Assembly: GCA_028288385.1 (NCBI GenBank)
Contig: JAQBNX010000148.1
Span: forward strand, 1-7,212
DNA length: 7,212 nucleotides
Source of the DNA: Spirosoma sp.
GTDB taxonomy: Bacteria; Bacteroidota; Bacteroidia; Cytophagales; Spirosomataceae
Direction of reading: 5' to 3'
A program made the position numbers and the translations under genes. Shown piece by piece: positions 1 to 5,835 of this stretch (its first letter is position 1; each line of letters starts with the position of its first letter). The notes under the pieces were generated by a model, which saw only the letters and a list, made by a program, of their open reading frames with translations, had not been told where the DNA came from and did no database searches.

Positions 1-479
1 GCCTGAATCTGGGTCATCACGGGTGCCAGCATCGGGTTAACTTCACGGGGTTGGGCAGGCAGGTTGAGCGAGGTGATGATAATGGCCGGGTCGATAGCCT
101 GAATAGACGTAACGAATGGCAGAGCCGATACCTGCGCATACTGCTCGGCCGACAGCCGGGCCGACACGGCGTTCAGCCAGCGCGACTGGCAAACGGGTTG
201 CACACCCACCTGCCGCAGCCGATTCAGGTAAGCCGACGTAACGGGCCGGTCGGTATCGTCGATTGAAAGATTTTGCAGTTGTCGGCGGGCTATTGCCGAT
301 GCCGACAGTGCCGGGACAGCCGATGCGTCTTTTCCGTCCAGCAGAATCCAGTATTTAGGAGGAGTTACGTCAGGTGAGAATGCTGCACTACCCGTTCCAA
401 CGAACCGATTGCTACGGCTGGGCTGGGCAAAGGCCGACAGCATGGTTAAATAAAATAGAACCGAGAGTCGTATTGGCAT
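1..479 (-). CDS. Secreted S8 (subtilisin-like) serine peptidase, N-terminal part; 3' end outside window
   Basis: The minus-strand frame is open from the ATG at 479 to the window edge, giving 159 codons plus two bases. Residues 1-19 form a signal peptide: Arg4, the hydrophobic stretch LSVLFYLTML, then an AFA-Q type cleavage site. Residues about 43-130 read as the prodomain of Bacteroidota S8 peptidases: YWILLDGK, then an ARRQLQN segment (the family's 'S.RAI.RR' position), DRPV, a 'YLNRLRQVGVQ..CQSRWLNAV' type stretch and LPFVTSIQAIDP. In this family the catalytic domain begins soon after (GKGV.I.V.DAG, catalytic Asp), but here it lies beyond the edge, so the catalytic triad cannot be checked. 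By family, the product is exported and autoprocessed, acting outside the cytoplasm. The ATG at 479 is preferred because the next in-frame ATG (443) would leave only MLSAFAQ and destroy the signal peptide. The gene is divergent from pepP. The family assignment rests on motif memory and is moderately strong. Confidence 0.78.
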   Translation of the reverse strand, partial: MPIRLSVLFYLTMLSAFAQPSRSNRFVGTGSAAFSPDVTPPKYWILLDGKDASAVPALSASAIARRQLQNLSIDDTDRPVTSAYLNRLRQVGVQPVCQSRWLNAVSARLSAEQYAQVSALPFVTSIQAIDPAIIITSLNLPAQPREVNPMLAPVMTQIQ

Positions 480-578
480 ATAGGTTAAGTAAAATCAATC
501 GCTGGGCTGAGTTAGGGTAACAAACACCCACGTAAAAAGTAAACTCAATAACACCAAAAAACTCCTGCAGCTTTTGGT

Positions 579-594
579 TTTCTTTGCAAACTTA
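579..594. promoter_or_regulatory. Back-to-back divergent -7 promoter elements sharing palindrome TTTGCAAA
   Basis: The plus strand reads TTTCTTTG at 579-586, one mismatch from the Bacteroidota -7 consensus TAnnTTTG. It is followed at once by CAAACTTA at 587-594, which on the minus strand is TAAGTTTG, a perfect match. The junction is the palindrome TTTGCAAA (583-590). The plus element would place the pepP start of transcription near 592, about 30 nt before its ATG. The minus element would give the peptidase gene a leader of about 100 nt. No convincing -33 TTTG element was seen for either direction. Assignment as a promoter is inference from the consensus. Confidence 0.45.
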
Positions 595-624
595 ATCAGA
601 AACGTCTCCTTTCGTCTCCGCCCT

Positions 625-1920
625 ATGCGCTATTTACCCATCGACAACCAACTCTTTGTCAGCAACCGGCAGCGGCTGATAGCCCTGCTTAAGCCTAAAT
701 CGATGGTTGTGGTGAACGCCAACGACATCATGCCAACCAATGCCGATGGCACAATGGTTTTCCGGCAAAACAACGACCTGTTCTATCTCACCGGCGTCGA
801 TCAGGAAGAAACCAGGCTCGTGCTATTTCCCGATCATCCCGACCCTAAATTCCGTGAGGTGCTGTTCCTGCGTGAAACCAGTGAACTCATTGAAATTTGG
901 GAAGGCCACAAGCTTACTAAGGCCGAAGCAGAGCAGGTAACCGGCATTACGCAAAAACAAGTGTACTGGACGAGTCAGTATGAGCAGATATTTGGGCAAA
1001 TGGTGTTTGAGGCCGAACATGTGTATTTAAATACCAATGAACACTCCCGCGCCGACGTAGCGGTACAAACCCGGGATGCCCGCTACATCGACAGCTTCCG
1101 GCAGCAGTATCCGCTGCATCACCTCGAGCGGCTGGCTCCACTCATGCACCACCTGCGGGCCATTAAACAGCCCCAGGAAATAGCCTTGCTCCAAACAGCC
1201 ATTGACACAACCGACGCCATGTTTCGGCGGCTGCTGGGCTTTATAAAGCCGGGGGTGTGGGAGTATGAAATTGAAGCGGAGATGATGCACGAATTCCTGC
1301 GAAATCGCTCGCGGGGAGCGGCTTACACCCCCATCATCGCATCCGGCGCCAACGCCTGCGTGCTGCACTACATCGACAACAGCGCCCAATGTCAGGACGG
1401 CGATGTGATTTTACTGGATATAGGCGCCGAATATGCCAATTACAACGCCGACATGACCCGTTCGGTGCCGGTTAATGGGCGGTTTACTGCCCGACAGCGG
1501 GCAGTATATGAAGAGGTGCTGCGCGTAATGAACGAGGCCAAACAACTCTTGCGGCCCGGCAATCTTTGGGACGAATATCACCGTGAAGTAGGCAGCGTAA
1601 TGGAATCTGAGTTAATTAACCTGAGGTTGCTCGACCGCACGGACGTAGCGAACCAGAACCCCGACACGCCGCTGTACAAAAAATATTTTATGCACGGTAC
1701 GTCGCACTTTCTGGGGCTCGACGTTCACGATGTGGGTAACAAATACCGTAGAATGGAGCCCGGAATGGTGTTTACCGTGGAGCCAGGTATTTATATACGG
1801 GATGAAAAGCTGGGTATCCGGCTGGAGAATAATGTCCTGATCACCGAAACAGGCAATGTGGATCTAATGGCTAACATCCCAATTGAAGCCGACGCAATTG
1901 AAGAACTGATGAATAACTAA
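625..1920 (+). CDS. pepP: Aminopeptidase P (Xaa-Pro aminopeptidase, peptidase family M24B)
   Basis: Cytosolic metallopeptidase that removes the N-terminal residue from peptides with proline in position two. The 431-aa product matches the usual length (E. coli PepP is 441 aa). Residues about 1-165 are the aminopeptidase-P N-terminal domain (FRQNNDLFYLTGVDQEETRL at 47-66). The pita-bread catalytic domain follows from about 178. All five dimetal ligands are visible: Asp265 in LLDIGAEY, Asp276 in NADMTRSVP, His361 in HGTSHFLGLDVHD, Glu386 in TVEPGIYI and Glu401 in IRLENNVL. The accessory histidines 357 and 368 are also present, so the enzyme should be active. The frame can be extended upstream to a TTG at 574, but the extra 17 residues are not family-like and the TTG lies upstream of the predicted transcription start, so ATG 625 is chosen. 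The gene is monocistronic: divergent from the S8 peptidase gene and convergent with tetR. Confidence 0.95.
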   Translation: MRYLPIDNQLFVSNRQRLIALLKPKSMVVVNANDIMPTNADGTMVFRQNNDLFYLTGVDQEETRLVLFPDHPDPKFREVLFLRETSELIEIWEGHKLTKAEAEQVTGITQKQVYWTSQYEQIFGQMVFEAEHVYLNTNEHSRADVAVQTRDARYIDSFRQQYPLHHLERLAPLMHHLRAIKQPQEIALLQTAIDTTDAMFRRLLGFIKPGVWEYEIEAEMMHEFLRNRSRGAAYTPIIASGANACVLHYIDNSAQCQDGDVILLDIGAEYANYNADMTRSVPVNGRFTARQRAVYEEVLRVMNEAKQLLRPGNLWDEYHREVGSVMESELINLRLLDRTDVANQNPDTPLYKKYFMHGTSHFLGLDVHDVGNKYRRMEPGMVFTVEPGIYIRDEKLGIRLENNVLITETGNVDLMANIPIEADAIEELMNN

Positions 1921-1925
1921 TCAAT

Positions 1926-1960
1926 GGCAAAGGTGACCTGGTTACTGGGCCACCTTTGCC
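1926..1960. terminator. Hairpin between convergent pepP and tetR, probable shared terminator
   Basis: GGCAAAGGTG at 1926-1935 is perfectly complementary to CACCTTTGCC at 1951-1960. This gives a 10-bp stem with a 15-nt loop, and two more C-G pairs can form inside the loop past one mismatch. The hairpin fills almost the whole 41-bp gap between the pepP stop (1918-1920) and the tetR stop (1962-1964), and it can form in either transcript. There is no real U-run on either side, so a classical intrinsic mechanism is uncertain. It may instead act as an mRNA 3'-end stabiliser or a block to convergent transcription. Confidence 0.6.
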
Positions 1961-1961
1961 G

Positions 1962-2642
1962 TTATACCTCTGACTTCTTGGCGTTCTCGCGCTCCAAGGC
2001 GATGTTCAGACTGGAATAAATTCGACGAATAGCCGTTTCGATACGTTCCCAACCGGCATCAGAGCGGAGGTCAATATCGGCTATCTTATCGCGCTGGCTA
2101 CTGGTAAGCACCATGTACGTAACCGCCGATACCATAAGACTGGTAATGGCAATTGGGTCGAAATCGGAGTAAGGCGCCAATTTATCCACCAGGCTCTTGT
2201 AGGATTGGTCGCGGAATTCGGCTAATCGCCGGGCGAGTTCGGTTTCGCCATGGCTCATCTCCCAGCGTATCAGTTCCTGCGACGAGCGACGGGCACGGAA
2301 TTCGCGCATAAACTGAATGGTGTACTCAGACCATACCTTGCTGCGATTCTCGGCTGGTAGCGATTCGGGTACTGATTCCAGAAATTTATCATTGAACATG
2401 GACAGGAAAAACCCACGCTGCACGTAGGCTTCCAGCAATCCATTCCAGCCACCGAAGTAACGATAGATAAGCACTTTGTTGACACCCGCGCGGTCGGCAA
2501 CGGCGTTGATACCGGCTTTTTCGGTACCCCGTTCGGCCATCACATCGCCCATAGCGCGGAGAATACGCTCCATGGTCATCTGGCGATTTCTACGCTTGAC
2601 AACTTTCATCTTATTAGACGTTTGTGTTTTTTGATTGGGCAT
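1962..2642 (-). CDS. TetR/AcrR-family transcriptional regulator
   Basis: Predicted DNA-binding repressor of 226 aa, slightly longer than the typical 190-220. Residues 22-72 form the TetR N-terminal DNA-binding domain: TMERILRAMGDVMAERG (helix 1), GINAVADRAGVNK (helices 2-3 of the helix-turn-helix) and the recognition segment LIYRYFGGWNGLLEAY. The rest (about 75-220) is an all-helical ligand and dimer domain that is not diagnostic of any inducer. The first 21 residues are basic and lysine/arginine-rich (KMKVVKRRNRQ), an N-terminal extension that could contact DNA. The frame can be read back to a TTG at 2669, but that TTG lies in a promoter-like TTTG, so ATG 2642 is preferred; ATG 2609 (MKVVKRR) is a further possibility. 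It lies 103 nt downstream of the immunity-like gene on the same strand. By family habit it may regulate itself or a neighbour, but its target cannot be read from the sequence. Confidence 0.9.
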   Translation of the reverse strand: MPNQKTQTSNKMKVVKRRNRQMTMERILRAMGDVMAERGTEKAGINAVADRAGVNKVLIYRYFGGWNGLLEAYVQRGFFLSMFNDKFLESVPESLPAENRSKVWSEYTIQFMREFRARRSSQELIRWEMSHGETELARRLAEFRDQSYKSLVDKLAPYSDFDPIAITSLMVSAVTYMVLTSSQRDKIADIDLRSDAGWERIETAIRRIYSSLNIALERENAKKSEV

Positions 2643-2661
2643 TTCAGAGGAAACCGGTAGA

Positions 2662-2712
2662 GGACACAAATTTTCGGAACAACTATACTGAATTCACAGT
2701 CTGGACACAAAT
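2662..2712 (-). promoter_or_regulatory. tetR upstream region with two direct repeats GGACACAAAT (candidate operators or tandem promoters)
   Basis: GGACACAAAT occurs at 2662-2671 and again at 2703-2712, 41 bp apart (about four helical turns). On the minus strand each is ATTTGTGTCC, preceded by A-rich sequence so that each includes a 7/8 match to the TAnnTTTG -7 element (AAAATTTG and CATATTTG). Between them lies the 8-bp palindrome TGAATTCA (2689-2696). The repeats sit 20-70 bp before the tetR ATG, where promoters and autoregulatory operators would be expected. Whether they are promoters, operators or both cannot be told from sequence alone. Confidence 0.4.
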
Positions 2713-2745
2713 ATGATTAATGCCGTTGATGTTCCAAATCATTCG

Positions 2746-3189
2746 TTAACGACGTACCGGAAATTTGAGGTACTGGTCTGCCAACTGATCTATCGCATTC
2801 ACCAACTTGCGCTTAGGCACAACCACGGGCAACCAGAATGGAGAAAAAGGATCGTCGTGCCAGTCGGGTGCCACCTCATACGCCAGTTTGATTTGCAACA
2901 GAAAATCATCGGCATCGGCCGAAATGCATTCAAAACTTAAACAGGGTTCGGAAAATAGTAAACGACCCTGCGGCCGACCGGTTGTATGCAGGCTACGAAG
3001 CCAATTGAGCAGTAATTCAACCTCGTAGGTTTGCAGAATAGCCGCCGTCGATGTAGATTGATGATGGTGCCAACCCGACCGAACCGCCACCCATAACAAA
3101 TTACGGTCTGCCATTGACATATTGTCTGCTGCGTATTCGTAATCAAGGATGTTCAGTTCAAAAAAACTGCGTTGGCCAATCAGAATCAT
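2746..3189 (-). CDS. Small cytosolic protein resembling WapI-type immunity proteins
   Basis: The 147-aa product has no signal peptide or membrane segment. Its layout resembles the family annotated as WapI-like immunity proteins: an N-terminal MILIGQRSFFELNILDYEY beta segment; a central 'NLLWVAVR' strand; LQTYEVELLLNWLRSL (52-67), where these proteins carry a conserved 'T.E...L..WL' helix; 'LLFSEPCLSFEC' (77-88), matching the family's 'F.EP.LSFE' motif; 'APDW' plus 'FWLPVVV'; and a C-terminal amphipathic helix ending in KFPVRR. Members of such families neutralise contact-dependent or cell-wall-associated nuclease toxins, but no toxin gene is seen nearby, so the function here is unproven. The ATG at 3189 follows an A-rich stretch without a Shine-Dalgarno, normal for Bacteroidota. 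tetR follows 103 nt downstream on the same strand and may be partly cotranscribed. The family link is from memory of motifs. Confidence 0.6.
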   Translation of the reverse strand: MILIGQRSFFELNILDYEYAADNMSMADRNLLWVAVRSGWHHHQSTSTAAILQTYEVELLLNWLRSLHTTGRPQGRLLFSEPCLSFECISADADDFLLQIKLAYEVAPDWHDDPFSPFWLPVVVPKRKLVNAIDQLADQYLKFPVRR

Positions 3190-3245
3190 TTTTTCGATGG
3201 TTACCTACGGGGTATATACTTCCAGGATTCTTTGACCTGAACACA

Positions 3246-3253
3246 CAAATATA
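3246..3253 (-). promoter_or_regulatory. -7 promoter element (TATATTTG) for the immunity-like gene
   Basis: On the minus strand this is TATATTTG, a perfect TAnnTTTG match, about 57 bp before the ATG at 3189. It lies within a longer ACACAAATAT word (plus strand, 3243-3252) that recurs exactly at 2705-2714 upstream of tetR. No clear -33 TTTG was found at the usual distance. Confidence 0.45.
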
Positions 3254-3417
3254 CACGTCGGCAAGATAAGTATATATGTTAATTACGTTAAAAACACGTG
3301 CTTGTTAAAACACATCAAAATATCCACCATTTCAGGTCATCAGTTACCTTACCGGGTTTCAAGAAAAAGTCTGCAATTCATCAATAGGTGTCATAAATGA
3401 AGGCAACTTAAGGCCCC

Positions 3418-3438
3418 TATTTGTCTATAAAACAAATA
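3418..3438. repeat. Perfect 7-bp inverted repeat TATTTGT-N7-ACAAATA
   Basis: TATTTGT at 3418-3424 and ACAAATA at 3432-3438 are perfect inverse complements separated by seven AT-rich bases, giving a 21-bp dyad of regulator-binding size. The right arm overlaps CAAATATA (3433-3440), which on the minus strand is another perfect TAnnTTTG element. It could therefore be an operator over an upstream promoter of the immunity-like gene. AT-rich sequence makes chance dyads common. Confidence 0.35.
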
Positions 3439-3539
3439 TACTACTGCTTTGTTTTTGCTGCTTTCATCGGTGTATTAATTCATTATGGTAAATACTGAGC
3501 GTAGCGCTCTCATAGTTATAGCGGCTTACTGAGTTTGTC

Positions 3540-3547
3540 TATCTTTG
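3540..3547 (+). promoter_or_regulatory. -7 promoter element (TATCTTTG) for the CASDH gene
   Basis: TATCTTTG is an exact match to the Bacteroidota TAnnTTTG consensus. It would start transcription near 3553 and leave a leader of about 30 nt before the ATG at 3584. The in-frame TTG at 3545 falls inside this element and so is unlikely to be a translation start. No good -33 element was seen. Confidence 0.6.
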
Positions 3548-3583
3548 CGGCCAAGTCATTTATTAACCCTTAAAATTAACTCT

Positions 3584-4798
3584 ATGGCAAACGTGCTCAT
3601 TATTGGAGCAGGCGGAGTTGGAAGCGTTGTGGCGCACAAATGTGCGATGAACAACAGTGTGTTTACGACGATTATGCTGGCCAGTCGCACAAAAGCAAAA
3701 TGTGACCGGATTGCAGCCGAGATTGAGGCTATGCATGGCGTAACAATTCAGACCGCGCAGGTCGATGCCGACGTAGTGCCTGAGATGGTTGCTCTGATCC
3801 GGTCGTTTCAGCCGATGCTGGTCATTAACGTAGCACTCCCCTACCAGGATTTGCCAATTATGGACGCCTGTCTGGAAGCAGGTGTGCACTACATGGATAC
3901 GGCCAATTATGAACCAAAAGACGTTGCCAAGTTTGAATATAGCTGGCAATGGGCTTACCGCCAACGGTTTGAACAGGCTGGGTTGATGGCGTTGCTGGGC
4001 TGCGGTTTCGATCCCGGTGCTACGCAGGTGTTTACGGCCTACGCCAGTAAGCACTATTTTGACCGCATGGATTACCTGGATATTGTGGACTGTAACGCCG
4101 GTAACCATGGTAAGGCATTCGCCACTAATTTCAACCCTGAAATCAACATCCGCGAGATCACGCAGCCCGGTCGTTATTGGGAGAATGGGGAGTGGATTGA
4201 GATTCCGGCCATGAGCTTGCACAAACCCATTGAGTACCCCGAGATTGGTGCACGTGAATCTTACGTACTCTACCACGAAGAGCTGGAATCGCTGGTTAAG
4301 AACTTTCCAACGCTGAAACGGGCGCGGTTTTGGATGACTTTCGGCCAGGCCTACCTAACTCACTTGGAAGTTCTGCAAAATGTGGGCATGACCCGCATTG
4401 ACACGGTAAACTTCAAGGGTATGGATATTGTACCACTCGAATTTCTGAAAGCCGTCTTGCCCGCTCCCGATTCACTCGGCGAAAATTACACGGGCCAGAC
4501 CAGCATCGGCTGCCAGATTAAGGGAGTCAAAGATGGTGCCGAACGAACCTACTTCATCTGGAACAATTGCGACCATGCCGAAACGTACCGTGAGGTACGG
4601 GGGCAGGCGGTGAGCTACACAACGGGCGTTCCGGCCATGATTGGAGCCATGCTCATGCTAACAGGCGTCTGGATGAAACCCGGCGTCTGGAACTGTGAGG
4701 AACTGGACCCCGATCCCTTTATTGAACAGATGAACAAACAGGGATTGCCCGTACAGGAACGCATCGATATACCACTGCCGCACGAGTACCCGGCTTAA
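3584..4798 (+). CDS. Carboxynorspermidine/carboxyspermidine dehydrogenase (saccharopine dehydrogenase-like)
   Basis: Predicted cytosolic NAD(P)H-dependent enzyme that reductively condenses aspartate beta-semialdehyde with putrescine (or diaminopropane) to carboxyspermidine (or carboxynorspermidine), the first step of the alternative spermidine pathway. The 404-aa length is typical. Residues 2-13 (ANVLIIGAGGVG) are the dinucleotide-binding P-loop of a Rossmann fold, followed by LASRT (32-36), where the cofactor's 2' side is usually read. 'VINVALPYQDLPIMDACLEAGVHYMDTANYEP' type sequence (80-111) and LLGCGFDPGATQVF (137-150) are characteristic of the Lys1-like superfamily branch that includes CASDH. 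The C-terminal TTGVPAMIGAMLM (346-358) is also typical. True saccharopine dehydrogenase is less likely, because an NspC-type decarboxylase lies 1.5 kb downstream. An upstream in-frame TTG at 3545 is rejected because it lies in the -7 element. The gene ends in its own terminator. Substrate preference for a C4 or C3 diamine cannot be read directly. Confidence 0.9.
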   Translation: MANVLIIGAGGVGSVVAHKCAMNNSVFTTIMLASRTKAKCDRIAAEIEAMHGVTIQTAQVDADVVPEMVALIRSFQPMLVINVALPYQDLPIMDACLEAGVHYMDTANYEPKDVAKFEYSWQWAYRQRFEQAGLMALLGCGFDPGATQVFTAYASKHYFDRMDYLDIVDCNAGNHGKAFATNFNPEINIREITQPGRYWENGEWIEIPAMSLHKPIEYPEIGARESYVLYHEELESLVKNFPTLKRARFWMTFGQAYLTHLEVLQNVGMTRIDTVNFKGMDIVPLEFLKAVLPAPDSLGENYTGQTSIGCQIKGVKDGAERTYFIWNNCDHAETYREVRGQAVSYTTGVPAMIGAMLMLTGVWMKPGVWNCEELDPDPFIEQMNKQGLPVQERIDIPLPHEYPA

Positions 4799-4821
4799 AG
4801 TCAATAAGGATCAAACAGGAG

Positions 4822-4856
4822 TCCCGCCTATGCAACAGAACAAGGCGGGATTTTTC
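4822..4856 (+). terminator. Intrinsic (Rho-independent) terminator after the CASDH gene
   Basis: TCCCGCCT at 4822-4829 pairs perfectly with AGGCGGGA at 4843-4850 around a 13-nt loop. It is followed directly by TTTTT (4851-4855). The 8-bp GC-rich stem and U-run begin 23 nt after the stop codon. It should largely separate CASDH transcription from the downstream genes. Confidence 0.88.
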
Positions 4857-4894
4857 GTTATGTAGCCAGAGAAAAACCTGAAGTCTCAATCATC

Positions 4895-5671
4895 ATGAAA
4901 CTAACTCTTCTGATTAGTTTAGGGGTTATGTCGTTTACAGGCCTGCTAGCGCAAAACCGTGATTCGGTTAAGGTTAATGCCAGGCACCAAATCAACCCCA
5001 ACGACCGACGTAACGGCTACGAGACCTACCAATCAACTGATCAGATTGTTGGTTCGGGGCCAAATGGAATGATTAATACAATTGACCACCGCTATGAAGG
5101 ACTGCGTGGCACACCCTATTTTTTGACTGACTGGACCAAAGGGCAGATTGAGATGGTGGCCGGGCTGAATTACACGAACGTACCGCTGAAATTTAATGCC
5201 TATCAGCAACAACTGGTCCTGCTTCGTACGTGGGCTGGTAACGACTCAATCCTTATCGATGCTAGTCAGGTAAAGAAGTTTACACTGAATAGTAGCGATG
5301 GCCAGACGTATTTATTTAAGCGATTTCCGCTGGCCAAAACGGGCGATCAAACGCTTATAAGCAGCTATTTCTTGGTTCTCTATGAAGGAAAAACAGCGTT
5401 GCTCAAACGAATTACTAAAACCTTCAGGCAGGCTGATTATAAAAATCCTTACTCCATCGACGTTCGGTACGATTCGTTCAGGGATGCATTTTCGTACTAC
5501 CTGCTTAAATCAGATCAGACACTAACCAAGTTGAAACTCTCCGGCAAATCCATTATTGACGCACTGAGCGACCGGCAGGATGAGCTAAAAGCTTTTGTAA
5601 AGCAGGAAAATTTAAACTTTAGGACCGAAAACGACGCCATTCTTCTCCTAAAACGATACGATAGTTTATAA
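4895..5671 (+). CDS. Secreted protein of unknown function, Bacteroidota-type
   Basis: I do not recognise a named family. The 258-aa product starts with a clear signal peptide: Lys2, a hydrophobic core TLLISLGVMSFTGLL, and cleavage near LLAQ-N around residue 19, so it is exported to the periplasm or beyond. There is no lipobox cysteine. The segment RGTPYFLTDWTKGQIEMV, then 'NVPLKFNAYQQQLVLL' (71-110), resembles a recurrent layout in uncharacterised Bacteroidota secreted proteins ('G.PYL...W..G.......... LKYN.Y.....'). After that the protein is rich in short beta-like stretches (LFKRFPL, SYFLVLYEG). A C-terminal charged helix (about 216-240, DALSDRQDELKAFVKQENL) may mediate contacts. No catalytic motif is evident. 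It begins 39 nt after the CASDH terminator with no obvious -7 element, so it may rely on read-through or an unrecognised promoter. It is followed 164 nt later by the TonB-domain gene. Confidence 0.82.
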   Translation: MKLTLLISLGVMSFTGLLAQNRDSVKVNARHQINPNDRRNGYETYQSTDQIVGSGPNGMINTIDHRYEGLRGTPYFLTDWTKGQIEMVAGLNYTNVPLKFNAYQQQLVLLRTWAGNDSILIDASQVKKFTLNSSDGQTYLFKRFPLAKTGDQTLISSYFLVLYEGKTALLKRITKTFRQADYKNPYSIDVRYDSFRDAFSYYLLKSDQTLTKLKLSGKSIIDALSDRQDELKAFVKQENLNFRTENDAILLLKRYDSL

Positions 5672-5684
5672 GTCAAATATAGAA

Positions 5685-5736
5685 GCAGCCTGGTGGTTGC
5701 ATCCCTAAAATATACGCTTACTGGCGTTCAGGCTGC
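5685..5736 (+). repeat. Inverted repeat GCAGCCTG/CAGGCTGC in the intergenic region before the TonB-domain gene
   Basis: GCAGCCTG at 5685-5692 and CAGGCTGC at 5729-5736 are perfect 8-bp inverse complements around a 36-nt loop. The left arm starts 14 nt after the stop codon of the secreted-protein gene. A U-run is absent, so this is not a standard terminator; it could be a 3'-end stabilising hairpin or chance. The rest of the 164-bp gap (5672-5835) shows no gene and no clear TAnnTTTG element. Confidence 0.35.
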
Positions 5737-5835
5737 ACTACGAGTTTGGGCTGGAATAGATTGCGTGTTTGCCTCTGGTGATTACAATACGACTAAGTGT
5801 CCGTTAGCGAATCTAATCCTTAATTCTCCTGAGTT

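Larger units (their letters stand above)
3190..3583. other. 394-bp AT-richer intergenic region between divergent genes
   Basis: I see no plausible protein-coding gene here. The region holds at least two minus-strand -7 elements (3246-3253 and 3433-3440) and one plus-strand -7 element (3540-3547). It also holds an imperfect direct repeat, GTTAAAAACAC at 3287-3297 and GTTAAAACAC at 3304-3313, the first running into the palindrome CACGTG (3295-3300). There is an inverted repeat at 3418-3438, and a small GAGCG/CGCTC dyad at 3497-3501 and 3505-3509, about 30 bp before the CASDH -7 element. This is dense for a simple spacer and fits a divergent regulatory region. Confidence 0.6.

Noticed and set aside
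51..266. Plus-strand 71-codon open frame
   Set aside because: It lies antisense to the S8 peptidase prodomain, whose frame carries clear family motifs; the short frame has no signal or recognisable motif.
1027..1389. Minus-strand 120-codon open frame opposite pepP
   Set aside because: It is antisense to the conserved M24 domain; the low-complexity Gly/Val/Asp composition is expected from the reverse of the coding strand.
3287..3313. Repeats GTTAAAAACAC/GTTAAAACAC as a CRISPR or iteron-like array
   Set aside because: There are only two imperfect, short, closely spaced copies in AT-rich sequence, with no spacer structure and no cas or rep gene.
3563..4276. Minus-strand 237-codon open frame opposite the CASDH gene
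   Set aside because: It is entirely antisense to a strongly recognised enzyme. Its composition (many His, Cys, Val) is that of a shadow frame and it has no domain motif.
3584..4798. Saccharopine dehydrogenase of lysine metabolism
   Set aside because: The Rossmann motif fits both, but the overall sequence style and the nearby nspC favour carboxy(nor)spermidine dehydrogenase.
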